A stretch of DNA of 64,000 nucleotides from Pseudomonas sp. Au-Pse12 (GTDB taxonomy: Bacteria; Pseudomonadota; Gammaproteobacteria; Pseudomonadales; Pseudomonadaceae), in contig NZ_JAJTTH010000001.1 in NCBI RefSeq assembly GCF_021341665.1, forward strand, positions 248,001-312,000, in the 5' to 3' direction. Position numbers and translations under genes: made by a program. The notes below the pieces were generated by a model, which did not search any database, was not told the origin of the DNA, and was given only the letters and a program-made list of their open reading frames with translations. Below are positions 23,787-32,793 of the stretch, piece by piece (position 1 is the stretch's first letter; the number at the start of each line of letters is the position of its first letter).

Positions 23787-24350
23787 TTACAAGCCAAGGC
23801 GGTGGATGACCTGGCGGCTGTCCTCTGGATCATTGTGGGTTTCGAAACCCAGGGCCTTGGCCAGGTCACGCATTGCGGCGTTGCTGGAGGCGTCGACCGA
23901 ATACATCTGCCGGAAACCGTTGTGGCGGGCGGCCTTGATCAGGTGCTCCATCAGTAAGGTGCCCAACCCCAGATGCTGCCATTCATCGGCCACTGTCACC
24001 GCGCACTCACACTGGTGGTCGCCCGTCGCCGCATAACGACTGATGCCGATCTCGATCAGCTGGCCGTTATCGTGAACCAGCGCGATAAACGCCGTGCGCT
24101 GTTTATTGTCGGTGTCCATCAATTGGTCGAGCATCACCGTGCTGGGCTCGGATACCTGGGCGAGAAAGCGCATGTGCCGGGATTCGGGGGAGAGGCGCTT
24201 GATGAAGGCATATTCTCGTTCGCGGTCCTTTTCCGCCAAGGGGCGAATCAAGATATGGCGCCCGTCCCTGAGGGCCTCGATCCAGTAGCGTCCGGAGACC
24301 GCTGCGTAGGCCGCAGCGGCCTGGTCATTGTGGTCTTTGACAGTGAGCAT
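23787..24350 (-). CDS. GNAT family N-acetyltransferase
   Basis: 187 residues. Acetyl-CoA-binding region in CECAVTVADEWQHLGLGTLL (the Q-x-x-GxG/A-type loop), followed by a helix and the terminal DASSNAAMRDLAKALGFE. The N-terminal part begins with IRPLAEKDREREYAFIKRLS, a form typical of protein-acetylating GNATs related to the Pat/AcuA group. The substrate is unknown. It is divergent from the usp gene at 24575. Confidence 0.8.
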   Translation of the reverse strand: MLTVKDHNDQAAAAYAAVSGRYWIEALRDGRHILIRPLAEKDREREYAFIKRLSPESRHMRFLAQVSEPSTVMLDQLMDTDNKQRTAFIALVHDNGQLIEIGISRYAATGDHQCECAVTVADEWQHLGLGTLLMEHLIKAARHNGFRQMYSVDASSNAAMRDLAKALGFETHNDPEDSRQVIHRLGL

Positions 24351-24439
24351 GGGTGATCCTCCATTGGCTTGTGTCAGGTCGGCGAGCGCTGATGAGCCTC
24401 GCGATCGAGACCTTTCTACGCCGCTGGCGGTGGTTGAAT

Positions 24440-24453
24440 CTGATCTGGATCAG
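24440..24453. promoter_or_regulatory. ANR/FNR-like palindrome
   Basis: CTGATCTGGATCAG, a perfect palindrome of half-sites CTGAT/ATCAG (8 of 10 to consensus), between the divergent GNAT and usp genes. Confidence 0.5.
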
Positions 24454-24487
24454 AGACCGTCGATGTGCCGCGCCGATTGGCGCGTTT

Positions 24488-24501
24488 CTGATTTAAGTCA
24501 A
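24488..24501. promoter_or_regulatory. ANR/FNR-like box
   Basis: CTGATTTAAGTCAA, 8 of 10 fixed positions, 74 bp before the usp start at 24575. Confidence 0.5.
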
Positions 24502-24574
24502 ATCGCAGAGGGCAGCGACAAGCGCAGTCTTGGGCATACCGGCACTTGGCGGCCGGGTCGAGCCGAGGTGTGTG

Positions 24575-25486
24575 ATGGGCCAATACCAACGTGTGTTGCT
24601 GATTGCCGAGCCGAGCCTGCATCCGTCGCCGGCAATGTCTCGTGCCGTGGCGCTGGCACAGGCATGCAAGGCGCTGCTGCATGTACGGCTGTTCGCCGAG
24701 CCTGTGCCGGTGGTGCATGTGTGGGAGGAAAAACTCGACGACGCCCATTACCAGCGCTATTTGCGTCGCTATCGTCGCTGGGTGGATGACGAGCAGCAGC
24801 GCCTGAGCGGCCTGGGCATCGAGGCGACGGTGGAGGTGGTGTTCACGACGCATGCGCTGCTGGACATTCTACGGGCCGTCGAGGATCTGAAACCGGACCT
24901 GCTGATCAAGGACGTCACGCTGGAGCCGGTGCTCAAGCGGGTGTTCGTCACCCCGTTGGATTGTCACTTGCTGCGCGAATGCACGGTGCCCGTGCACCTG
25001 GTCAATCAGGTTCGCCACAGCCTGCCCCAGCGTGTTGTCGCGGCGGTCGACCCGTTTGATCCCGCGACGCAGATCAGCGGTCTCAACGAGACCATCATTC
25101 AGGCCGCCGACGCCCTGGCCCAGCAGTGTGACGCGACGCTGCACCTGCTTTACGCCTACGACCTTGGCGCCGCGTTCAATGGCGATGTACCGCTGGTCAG
25201 CGGCGGCTGGGGCGTGGACATGGTCGAGGAACTGCGTGAGTCGTTGCACCTGGCTTTCGTCAACCTGGCCGACCGGCATGAAGTGCCGCCGGAGCGCCGG
25301 CACTTTGTCATGGGCCCGCCGGTTCCGGTGCTCAGTGAATTTGTCGAACAGTATCAGGCGGATGTGATCGTGATGGGGACGGTGCATCGTGTCGGCATCG
25401 ACCGCCTGATCGGCAGCAACACCGAACGGGCGCTGTACTCGGTGCCGGGCAGCATCCTCGCCGTGCGGCAGCAACTCAGGGGGTAA
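24575..25486 (+). CDS. Tandem universal stress protein
   Basis: 303 residues from ATG 24575 with a GAGG element upstream. Two Usp domains. The C-terminal one ends DVIVMGTVHRVGIDRLIGSN, where the last residue of the ATP-binding pattern is Asn instead of Ser/Thr. The N-terminal domain carries a longer insertion (VPVVHVWEEKLDDAHYQRYL) than its paralogs. Its end overlaps the convergent alcohol dehydrogenase by 11 bp. Confidence 0.85.
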   Translation: MGQYQRVLLIAEPSLHPSPAMSRAVALAQACKALLHVRLFAEPVPVVHVWEEKLDDAHYQRYLRRYRRWVDDEQQRLSGLGIEATVEVVFTTHALLDILRAVEDLKPDLLIKDVTLEPVLKRVFVTPLDCHLLRECTVPVHLVNQVRHSLPQRVVAAVDPFDPATQISGLNETIIQAADALAQQCDATLHLLYAYDLGAAFNGDVPLVSGGWGVDMVEELRESLHLAFVNLADRHEVPPERRHFVMGPPVPVLSEFVEQYQADVIVMGTVHRVGIDRLIGSNTERALYSVPGSILAVRQQLRG

Positions 25487-26459
25487 GCACGATGGCGCCG
25501 TTGAACTGGCCGCTGCGCAAACACGCCAGGGCCTGATTGGCCTGGTCCAGGGCAAAACAGGTGACGTCACAGTGCACGGGCGTGTGCTGCAGTTCTGCAA
25601 AGAATGCGACGCCGTCCTGGCGGGTCAGGTTGGCCACTGAACGCACGCTGCGCTCACCCCACAGCAGTCGATAGGGGAAGGCCGGAATGTCGCTCATGTG
25701 GATCCCGGCGCAGATCACGCAGCCACCCTTGACGGTCGCGGACAGCGCCAGGGGCACCAGGGCGCCGACGGGCGCGAAAATCAGGCTGGCGTCCAGTGCA
25801 TGGGGGGGCAACTGGTCCGAAGGTCCGGCCCATTCAGCCCCCAAGCGGCGGGCATAGTCCTGGCCTTCGTCATCACCGGGGCGGGTGAAGGCATACACCC
25901 GCTGCTGGCGCCCCCGGGCAACCTGAATGGCCAGGTGCGCCGCCGCGCCGAAGCCATACAGCCCCAGGTGCCGGGCACCCTGGGCCATGCGCAAGGCACG
26001 AAAGCCGATCAACCCGGCGCACAACAGCGGCGCGGCCTGGACGTCGCTGAGCGTGTCCGGGATGGGGAAGCAGAAACGCGGGTCGGCGACGGTGTATTCG
26101 GCGTAGCCCCCGTCCAGGTGACAGCCGGTGAACTGGGCCTGATCGCAGAGGTTTTCGCGGTCCGAACGGCAGAACGTGCACTCGCCACAGGTCCAGCCCA
26201 GCCAGGGCACGCCGACCCGTCGACCTGTCCACCCAGGCGCGACATCGGCTCCCACGGCGGTGACTTCACCGACGATTTCATGCCCGGGCACACGGGGCAG
26301 CACGGCCTGGGGCAACTCACCGTCGAGCAGGTGCAGATCCGTGCGGCACACGCCGCAGGCCAGGACCTTGATCAACAGTTGTCGGGCCCCGGGCGTCGGG
26401 ATCGGACGCTCTTGGCATTGCAGTGGCTGCCCGGGCGTATGCAGGACCATGGCACGCAC
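25476..26459 (-). CDS. Zinc-dependent alcohol dehydrogenase
   Basis: 327 residues from GTG 26459, preceded by GGAG at 7 bases. Catalytic zinc region ACGVCRTDLHLLDGEL with GHEIVGEVTAVG. The structural zinc site is the four-Cys set in TCGECTFCRSDRENLC. A Rossmann region, GLYGFGAAAHLAIQVA, binds NAD(P). It oxidises alcohols or reduces aldehydes in the cytoplasm. It lies 24 bp downstream of the FNR-type regulator in the same direction, so it is probably in its operon. Fermentative redox balancing under low oxygen is the natural role. Confidence 0.85.
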   Translation of the reverse strand: MRAMVLHTPGQPLQCQERPIPTPGARQLLIKVLACGVCRTDLHLLDGELPQAVLPRVPGHEIVGEVTAVGADVAPGWTGRRVGVPWLGWTCGECTFCRSDRENLCDQAQFTGCHLDGGYAEYTVADPRFCFPIPDTLSDVQAAPLLCAGLIGFRALRMAQGARHLGLYGFGAAAHLAIQVARGRQQRVYAFTRPGDDEGQDYARRLGAEWAGPSDQLPPHALDASLIFAPVGALVPLALSATVKGGCVICAGIHMSDIPAFPYRLLWGERSVRSVANLTRQDGVAFFAELQHTPVHCDVTCFALDQANQALACLRSGQFNGAIVLTP

Positions 26460-26483
26460 AACAGTTCTCCAACGGTTCGCAAC

Positions 26484-27230
26484 TCAGCAATGAGAAGGGC
26501 GATGGCAACCCGCGATCAGTTGCTTGAGCCCTTCCAGGTTCTGGATCTTGACGTCACGTCCGGATACTTCCACCAGCCCTTGATCGCGCAGGTGGGCGAT
26601 TCCCCGGCAGATGGTTTCCAGGCGCAGGCCCAGATAGGAGCCGATTTCCTCGCGGCGCATTTTCAGCACGAAGTTTCGCGCCGAGTAACCGCGCTGGTTC
26701 AAGCGTTGTGACAGATTCAGCAGGAAAGCGGCCAGTCGCTCATCCGAGTTCATGTTGCCCAGCAACATCAGCATGTCGTGGTCGCGGACGATCTCCCGGC
26801 TCAGCAACTTGTTCAGGTTGTGTTGCAGCGATGGCAATTGCTGCGCGAGTTTTTCCAGGCTGGAAAAGTGGATCGGGCAGACCTCGCTGTCCTCAAGGGC
26901 AAAGGCATTGCACGCATGATGGTCATTGCTGATCGCATCCAGACCGAGCATTTCCCCCGCCATTTGAAAGCCGGTGACCTGCTCGCGACCGTCGATCGAC
27001 AGCACATTGGTCTTGAAGGAGCCCAGGCGCACCGCGTACAGCGAGCGCAACGGATCGCCTTCGCGATAAAGGGCGGCGCCTTTCTTGACCTTGAAACGCT
27101 GCACGATGAGCGTGTCCAGGCGCTCGACTTCCTGCTCAGACAGGCCAATCGGCAGGCACAGCTCCAGTACGCTGCAGTTTGAGCAGGCCGATTTGAGCTG
27201 GCGAAAATGCAATGGTTGGGTTTCTGGCAT
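26484..27230 (-). CDS. FNR/ANR-type iron-sulfur regulator (paralog)
   Basis: 248 residues from ATG 27230. The N-terminal cluster-binding motif is CSNCSVLELC (C-x2-C-x5-C), and the fourth cysteine is in SEVCPIHF, together enough for an oxygen-sensing 4Fe-4S cluster. A cNMP-fold domain and a C-terminal winged helix follow. The recognition helix reads LRLETICRGIAHL, where FNR and ANR have E-T-x-S-R; the Ser is Cys here. That suggests a paralog with similar but perhaps altered site preference. Nearby ANR-like boxes are its likely targets, or those of the main ANR. Confidence 0.85.
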   Translation of the reverse strand: MPETQPLHFRQLKSACSNCSVLELCLPIGLSEQEVERLDTLIVQRFKVKKGAALYREGDPLRSLYAVRLGSFKTNVLSIDGREQVTGFQMAGEMLGLDAISNDHHACNAFALEDSEVCPIHFSSLEKLAQQLPSLQHNLNKLLSREIVRDHDMLMLLGNMNSDERLAAFLLNLSQRLNQRGYSARNFVLKMRREEIGSYLGLRLETICRGIAHLRDQGLVEVSGRDVKIQNLEGLKQLIAGCHRPSHC

Positions 27231-27423
27231 GGAGCGCGGCTCCCACTCATGGTGGTGGAAGTTTAGGTGCTGGGCGCGAAGATGCTGAGCTTTTCCCGGC
27301 ATTCGATCGGGCAGTCGACCAGCGGAAAGAACCCTGGCTCAGCCGCGGGTGAGCGCTGTCAGCCAGCGCCCCACGCCTGTGCCGGGTGCTCAGGAAAAGC
27401 GCGTCACCAAGCCCCGTGGGCGG

Positions 27424-27849
27424 TTACTGGCTGCGCCAGTATTTCTGCATCTCCAGGAACAGAAATGACGCGGTCCAGGTGATCAGTACAAGGCCGGTCA
27501 AGGCCTCGAGACCGGTCAGGTACTTGAGGTTGCCCACGGGGGCAATGTCACCGAAACCGATGGTGGTGTACGTCGTGAAGGAAAAGTACACGCAGTCCAT
27601 GAACGAGCCGTCGAAGTAGCCCGTCAGGCGGCCCCATTGGTCCGAGCGCGACATCAGGAAATACGCCAGGGCGAAGGCCCAGACTTCAATGGCATGGGCC
27701 AGCAGGCTGCCGAACACCCCGACCACGATCCTGAATCGGCTCCAGGCCTTCAGCCGAGGCAGCCAGTCGTTCAGGCGCAGCAGGCACTCGTAGTGAATCA
27801 CCACCGCGATGATCACGACCAGGGTATTGATCAGCGTGACTGCCAGCAT
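27424..27849 (-). CDS. Two-segment potassium channel
   Basis: 141 residues from ATG 27849. Hydrophobic segments at about 2-20, 45-68 and 110-133 flank a pore loop with the selectivity filter TTYTTIGFGDI (TxGFGD). This is the Ion_trans_2 plan of a simple inner-membrane K+ channel without a regulatory RCK domain. An ANR-like box lies 130 bp upstream. Confidence 0.85.
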   Translation of the reverse strand: MLAVTLINTLVVIIAVVIHYECLLRLNDWLPRLKAWSRFRIVVGVFGSLLAHAIEVWAFALAYFLMSRSDQWGRLTGYFDGSFMDCVYFSFTTYTTIGFGDIAPVGNLKYLTGLEALTGLVLITWTASFLFLEMQKYWRSQ

Positions 27850-27977
27850 GTGCCTGTCTCCGGGGGAGGGCCGGGTGGGTTCTTTTCTACGCTTGAGCGG
27901 CGCCCAGTCGTTGAGGTATGTCAACAATGCGGGTTGGCACGGACATCAATGAACGCCACTCACAAGTGCGCCATTAG

Positions 27978-27991
27978 TTGATAAAGATCAG
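27978..27991. promoter_or_regulatory. ANR/FNR-like box
   Basis: TTGATAAAGATCAG, 9 of 10 fixed positions, between the divergent potassium channel and usp genes. It could serve either. Confidence 0.65.
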
Positions 27992-28175
27992 AGCCGCGAA
28001 CGGATAACGCCAGATACTCGGACCATGGCTGTTCAGCCGTGATCATCGAGGGCCAATGAGCGCGCGGCGGATGGCGGAGAAGGCAACCCGCAAGTCGTCG
28101 GCACGGCACTGAACCTGCACAGGGACGTCCGGCTGGCCTGTGCGCCAGTCCAGCCTTGCCCGGAGGAACCAGGTG

Positions 28176-29147
28176 ATGCTCAAGCTCAAACGCATTCTGT
28201 TGCTTGCACCCACGGAAATGACCCGCTCGCCCGCGTTTGATCGCGCCTACGCACTGGCTAGGGCCTCGGGCGCATCGCTGCATATCGTGGCGTTCGACTA
28301 TGTTCAGGCGCTGGCGCTGGCCGGGTTGCTGGACCCCGAGGCGATGGCGCAGGCGCGTGAAGGTTACCTGCAGGTGCATCGGCAGTGGCTGGAGCAGCAG
28401 GCCCGTTTTCAACGATGCAGCCATCTGCAGGTCACTACCGAGGTGGTCTGGGCCAAGTCCACGCCCGCGCACATGCTTGAGTACATCAACGACTTCTGCG
28501 CCGACCTGGTGATCAAGGACATCCACCATGTGCCGGCCCTGGAGCGTGCCTTTCATCGCCCGCTGGACTGGGTGTTGTTGCGCGACTGCCCGGCGCACCT
28601 GTATTTCGTCAGCGAGGCCAGAACCCCGCTGCCGCTGAAGATACTCGCCGCCCTCGACCTGTCGCATCTGGAGGAACTGACCCAGGGGCTCAACGAGCGC
28701 ATTCTCGATCTCGCCACGACCTTGGCGAACACCTGCGGCGCGGCCCTGCACGTACTGAATGTCAGCAGTTGGTCGGTGGTGGGAGAGGGCCCGATGAGTG
28801 TGCCGACCCTCAGCCTGGATCACAGCTTGCGCGACGCGATCACCGATGCCCAGGAGGAGGCCTACGACGCGCTGGCCGAGCGCCATGGCATCGAGAAAAC
28901 GCGCCGGCACCAACTGGCCGGCAGGCCCCACAAGGTGATCGAGCTATTTGCCCGGCAGAACGCGTTCGACCTGCTGGTGCTGGGGGCGGCCCATCAGCAC
29001 GGGGGCGATGGTTTCATCGGCAGCACGGTCGAGCACCTGCTCAATCGCGCGCCGTGCAGCCTGATGATCGTCAAACCCCTGCCGCTATCGACTGAAGGAG
29101 GGCTCGTCACGCCGCGGGTTGATAAAAATCAATCGCTGCCAAGGTAA
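28176..29147 (+). CDS. Tandem universal stress protein
   Basis: 323 residues from ATG 28176, with GGAGGA upstream. Two Usp domains: RILLLAPTEMTRSPAFDRAY at the start, and DLLVLGAAHQHGGDGFIGST for the C-terminal ATP-binding pattern. The last codons (VDKNQSLPR) contain a perfect ANR box serving the next gene. Very like the 22812 paralog in its first domain. Confidence 0.85.
   Translation: MLKLKRILLLAPTEMTRSPAFDRAYALARASGASLHIVAFDYVQALALAGLLDPEAMAQAREGYLQVHRQWLEQQARFQRCSHLQVTTEVVWAKSTPAHMLEYINDFCADLVIKDIHHVPALERAFHRPLDWVLLRDCPAHLYFVSEARTPLPLKILAALDLSHLEELTQGLNERILDLATTLANTCGAALHVLNVSSWSVVGEGPMSVPTLSLDHSLRDAITDAQEEAYDALAERHGIEKTRRHQLAGRPHKVIELFARQNAFDLLVLGAAHQHGGDGFIGSTVEHLLNRAPCSLMIVKPLPLSTEGGLVTPRVDKNQSLPR
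29119..29132. promoter_or_regulatory. Perfect ANR/FNR box
   Basis: TTGATAAAAATCAA matches the consensus at all fixed positions. It lies within the last codons of the usp gene and 60 bp before the beta-CASP gene start. Confidence 0.8.
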
Positions 29148-29191
29148 AAAGAGCGATCAATGGCACTCTCATCAACGCTCAGGAGGCGGCC

Positions 29192-30586
29192 ATGCGCATC
29201 ACTTTTCTGGGGGCGGCAGGCACGGTGACCGGCAGTAAGTACCTGCTGGATCACCGCGACCGGCATGTACTGATCGACTGCGGCCTGTTTCAGGGCTACA
29301 AGCAATTGCGCCTGCATAACTGGGATCCCTTCCAGTTGCCGATCCGCGATCTGGACGCGATTGTCCTGACCCATGCCCATCTCGACCACAGCGGCTACCT
29401 GCCGGTCCTGGTGCGCAATGGCTATCGAGGGCCGATCTATGCCACGCCGGCGACCTGTGAGCTGGTGAAGGTCTTGCTGCTCGACAGTGGTCGTTTGCAG
29501 GAAGAGGAGGCCGGGTTTGCCAATCGCCATGGTTTCTCCAAGCACGCCCCGGCGCTGCCGCTCTACACCGAGCAGGACGCAGAACAGGCATTGAAACTGT
29601 TGCAGCCGGTGGAGCTGCATCATCGGGTCGAGGTTGTTCCCGGCCTGAGCATCCTGTTGCGCGGGGCCGGGCATATTCTTGGCGCCGCCACCGTTGAAGT
29701 CGTGGCCGACGGTGTCACGCTGGTGTGTTCGGGCGACCTGGGGAGGCCGAACGATCCCCTGATGTTGGCGCCCGAAGGCATTGAACAGGCGGATTACCTG
29801 TTGGTGGAATCGACCTACGGTGATCGCCGGCACCCTGACCAGGACCCGGAGCAACAGCTGGCAGACGTGATCAATCGCACGGCGCTGCGCCATGGCATTA
29901 CGCTGGTGCCGTCCTTTGCGGTGGGCCGGGCTCAATTGCTGATGTATCACCTGTATCGCTTGAAGCAGAAACACGCGATTCCCGATTTGCCGGTCTATCT
30001 CAACAGCCCGATGGCGACCGATGTCACGCGTCTGTATCAGCGTTTTCGCAGTGAACACCGATTGTCCCTGGAGGCGTGCGAGGGCATGTGCCAGAACACC
30101 CACTTTGTACGTTCGACCCAGGAGTCGATCGACCTCGATCGCCAGCGCATTCCGGCAGTGATCATCGCCGCCAGCGGCATGGCCACCGGTGGGCGGGTGC
30201 TGCACCACCTCAAGGCACTGGCGCCAAACCCCGTCAACTCGCTGCTGATGCCCGGTTTCCAGGCGGGCGGTACCCGTGGCGCACAGATTGTCGCGGGGGC
30301 GCCTTCGGTGCGCATCCATGGTCAGGAGGTGCCGATCCGCGCGGAAGTCGTGCCGATGCAGACCTTGTCCGCGCATGCCGATGCCGATGAAATCATCCAG
30401 TGGCTGCGCGGTTTCAAGCGTGCTCCGAAACACACCTACGTGGTGCATGGTGAGCCCAACGCCGCGGACACGTTGCGCCGCCGCATCAGCCTGGAGCTGG
30501 GTTGGTCGGTGTCGGTGCCGGAGTACCGTGACGCCGTCGACCTGGATGCGCTCGCATCCTCGACAAGGCCAGGGCCCGATCAATAG
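29192..30586 (+). CDS. Beta-CASP metallo-beta-lactamase fold hydrolase
   Basis: 464 residues. Metal-binding HAHLDH (THAHLDHSGYLP), a second histidine in GHILGAATVEV, DLGR, and the beta-CASP motifs VESTYGDR, SFAVGRAQ, AASGMATGGR and the final LSAHAD. The C-terminal RMMBL part has VHGEPNAADTL. The family (with YsiA/CPSF-like proteins) are RNA nucleases in the cytoplasm. Its ANR-type promoter site suggests it is made when oxygen falls, perhaps to change RNA turnover. Confidence 0.85.
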   Translation: MRITFLGAAGTVTGSKYLLDHRDRHVLIDCGLFQGYKQLRLHNWDPFQLPIRDLDAIVLTHAHLDHSGYLPVLVRNGYRGPIYATPATCELVKVLLLDSGRLQEEEAGFANRHGFSKHAPALPLYTEQDAEQALKLLQPVELHHRVEVVPGLSILLRGAGHILGAATVEVVADGVTLVCSGDLGRPNDPLMLAPEGIEQADYLLVESTYGDRRHPDQDPEQQLADVINRTALRHGITLVPSFAVGRAQLLMYHLYRLKQKHAIPDLPVYLNSPMATDVTRLYQRFRSEHRLSLEACEGMCQNTHFVRSTQESIDLDRQRIPAVIIAASGMATGGRVLHHLKALAPNPVNSLLMPGFQAGGTRGAQIVAGAPSVRIHGQEVPIRAEVVPMQTLSAHADADEIIQWLRGFKRAPKHTYVVHGEPNAADTLRRRISLELGWSVSVPEYRDAVDLDALASSTRPGPDQ

Positions 30587-30730
30587 CCATTCACCCACCG
30601 CAGTGCGGCCTGAGTGCCGGCTCTTCCAGCGGCCGGGGGATCTGGCGCCGTCCGCTACTTTGAGGCAAATGAGCTGGGCGATGAACTCGCCTGGACTAGA
30701 AACTTGAGGCCGGGCTCCGACGAGGCAGAT

Positions 30731-30760
30731 AAAACCCCTTGCCGGTTCCCCGGCAAGGGG
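30731..30760 (-). terminator. Rho-independent terminator of hsp20
   Basis: An 11-bp perfect stem (CCCCTTGCCGG and complement) with a 4-base loop, followed on the minus strand by TTTTAT. It lies 17 bp after the hsp20 stop. Confidence 0.8.
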
Positions 30761-30776
30761 CACGCCGGTCCGGAGC

Positions 30777-31319
30777 TTATTCGCCCTTGATCGGCACGAT
30801 TTTATCGGCCTTCATGGCCTCCGGTTTTTTCGGCAGCGAGATGCTCAGGACGCCTTTGCTGAAACTCGCGTCGATCTTCTCGACGTCGACGCCCTTGGGC
30901 AGGCTGAACACTCGTTCGAAGGAACCGTAGTGACGCTCGCTAAGGTGATAGCCCGTTGCTTTTTCTTCCTTGTCGTCTTTCTTTTCGCCCCTGATGATCA
31001 GGCTGCCGTTGGACAGCTTGATCTCTATGTTCTTCTGGTCCATGCCGGGCAGTTCAGCCGTGATCTCGTAGCTTTTGTCCTTCTCGCTGATGTCCACTGC
31101 CGGCATGCCGCGGCCGATCAGTTCGCGGCGCCAGAAGGGTTCGACGTCGAACAGCCCACGACCAAAGGGGGAAAGCCCCGAACCGCGATTGAAGTCTTCA
31201 AACAGGTGATCAACTTGTTGGCGGAGCTTTTCCAGCGGTCGCCAAAGGTCTGAGGTCATCGAATGCTGGCCGGATTTGTCTTCGCTGGTGACCGGCATCT
31301 TCTTCACGGAATTGCTCAT
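30777..31319 (-). CDS. Hsp20/alpha-crystallin small heat shock protein
   Basis: 180 residues. The alpha-crystallin domain (about 70-170) has MPAVDISEKDKSYEITAELP, GSLIIRGEKK and the closing GVLSISLPKK. The N-terminal arm is rich in polar residues with WRPLEKLRQQVDHLFEDF. It acts as an ATP-independent holdase in the cytoplasm. An ANR-like box 133 bp upstream links it to the same low-oxygen block. No sigma-32 promoter was looked for in detail. Confidence 0.85.
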   Translation of the reverse strand: MSNSVKKMPVTSEDKSGQHSMTSDLWRPLEKLRQQVDHLFEDFNRGSGLSPFGRGLFDVEPFWRRELIGRGMPAVDISEKDKSYEITAELPGMDQKNIEIKLSNGSLIIRGEKKDDKEEKATGYHLSERHYGSFERVFSLPKGVDVEKIDASFSKGVLSISLPKKPEAMKADKIVPIKGE

Positions 31320-31451
31320 TTCGCTACTCCTCTGCGGATGGAAGGCGGCCGATGGACACCTTGTCGCGTGCCGCCAGAACAGATCGAGCTGATTACAGAT
31401 TCAGCGCCCTTGCCACAGCGCTTAATCTCTTCCAGAAGGGCGCGGGGAGCG

Positions 31452-31465
31452 TTGATAAATGTCAA
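31452..31465. promoter_or_regulatory. ANR/FNR-like box
   Basis: TTGATAAATGTCAA, 9 of 10 fixed positions, upstream of hsp20. Confidence 0.65.
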
Positions 31466-31653
31466 ACGGACGGTTGAACCGCGTTTGGCGATGCCGTCGA
31501 TTGCCTGGTTCGGGCCCTATGCGGTCTACCGTCGCCGGCTATCCAAGACGTCGATAGGCGTGCACGATTGAGCTTCACCCCCAGGCACGGCCATTGAGAA
31601 CCATCACGCGAAGAGGTGGTTGGATGGCCAGGTACACGACAAGGAAAGCTGCC

Positions 31654-32211
31654 ATGCCCGTTCCGACCTCCAAAGCAGAGCTATTGACCGCGATCGGTGT
31701 GAATTTCGACAAGTTGTGGGTCGACCTGTCCAGGGTTCCGACGGCGTGTGCCCGCGACAAAACGCTCGAAGGTCACGCCGCGGGTACGCTCATGAGCCCC
31801 TGCGACCTGGTGTCCTACCTTGTTGGCTGGAATGAACTGGTGCTGAAGTGGCTGGATCAGGACGACAACGGCATGAAGGTCGATTTTCCCGAGACGGGTT
31901 TCAAATGGAACCAGCTGGGTTTGCTGGCGCAGAAGTTTTACCAAGAGCATCAGTCTCTCGACTATCGGCAACTGCTGGATCGGCTGTCAAAGGCGAAAGA
32001 TCGTCTGGTCGAAACCCTTTTGGACAGATCCGATGATGAGCTTTACGGAGCGCCCTGGTATGACAAGTGGACCAAGGGAAGAATGATTCAATTCAACACT
32101 TCATCCCCCTATGCCAATGCGCGTGGCCGTATACGCAAGTGGCTCAAGAACACTGATCAAGACTCACCCGTGGTGCGCAACTCCGCGCTGGAGACAGCGC
32201 CGGAACGATGA
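31654..32211 (+). CDS. ClbS/DfsB family four-helix protein
   Basis: 185 residues from ATG 31654, with AAGGAAAG upstream. It matches the DUF1706 (ClbS/DfsB) pattern: MPVPTSKAELLTAIGVNFDK, then SPCDLVSYLVGWNELVLKW, a DinB-like helix bundle, and SSPYANARGRIRKWLK at the end. ClbS itself hydrolyses the genotoxin colibactin. Many homologs are uncharacterised, so self-protection or detoxification is possible but not shown. Confidence 0.75.
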   Translation: MPVPTSKAELLTAIGVNFDKLWVDLSRVPTACARDKTLEGHAAGTLMSPCDLVSYLVGWNELVLKWLDQDDNGMKVDFPETGFKWNQLGLLAQKFYQEHQSLDYRQLLDRLSKAKDRLVETLLDRSDDELYGAPWYDKWTKGRMIQFNTSSPYANARGRIRKWLKNTDQDSPVVRNSALETAPER

Positions 32212-32357
32212 GCGTCTAGAGCGGGAAAAGTGGCTTGATGTTGCTTTCCTGCACTGACAAGCTAGTTGGCCGCTTCAGGTGTTATCGAAGTTTGGCGGTC
32301 GCAGTGGCCACGCCGGAGGGGCGGCTCTCTGCTCGGGTTTTTTTCATAGGACTAAGA

Positions 32358-32741
32358 ATGAAAATAAAAGTATTGCTCATCGCTTCGCTGGGTTTTCTGG
32401 CGCTGGTTCAAACATCGTTATCCGGCGCGGAGAATGCCAATGGCAAGAACCTTTATGTACAGCGATGCGCCATGTGCCATGGAGCCGACATCAAGGGGAC
32501 AGGGCCATTGGCTAGAAAAAGTAATCCCCCTACACCTGACCTGACAACCTCCGCTTTTAAAAAACGCTTGAGTGACTATCCGGGCGTTATTGTGTCGTCA
32601 GTCATACTTCGCCCCAATGGTGACTTGATTCCCAGAACGCTGAAAGAGAATGGCGTGAAGTTGGCACCGCACTCATGGAGCGTTGTCGATTTTCGCGACT
32701 TGAATCAATACATGACGGGCGTGATTGCCAAAAGTCGATGA
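32358..32741 (+). CDS. Monoheme cytochrome c
   Basis: 127 residues from ATG 32358. Signal peptide IKVLLIASLGFLALVQTSLSG, then one CAMCH heme-binding site. The conserved PPTPDLTTSAFKKRLSDYPG follows, but no obvious Met ligand of the usual M-P type. A single-domain periplasmic electron carrier. It stands alone, so the partner is unknown. Confidence 0.75.
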   Translation: MKIKVLLIASLGFLALVQTSLSGAENANGKNLYVQRCAMCHGADIKGTGPLARKSNPPTPDLTTSAFKKRLSDYPGVIVSSVILRPNGDLIPRTLKENGVKLAPHSWSVVDFRDLNQYMTGVIAKSR

Positions 32742-32793
32742 TTTTGCCAAGGGCAATGCCAGGGTTATTGAGGTCGTGACCTGACGGCTGGCT

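Noticed and set aside
29129..30763. A 544-codon minus-strand frame opposite the beta-CASP gene
   Set aside because: The + strand has unmistakable catalytic motifs. The antisense frame has no domain.
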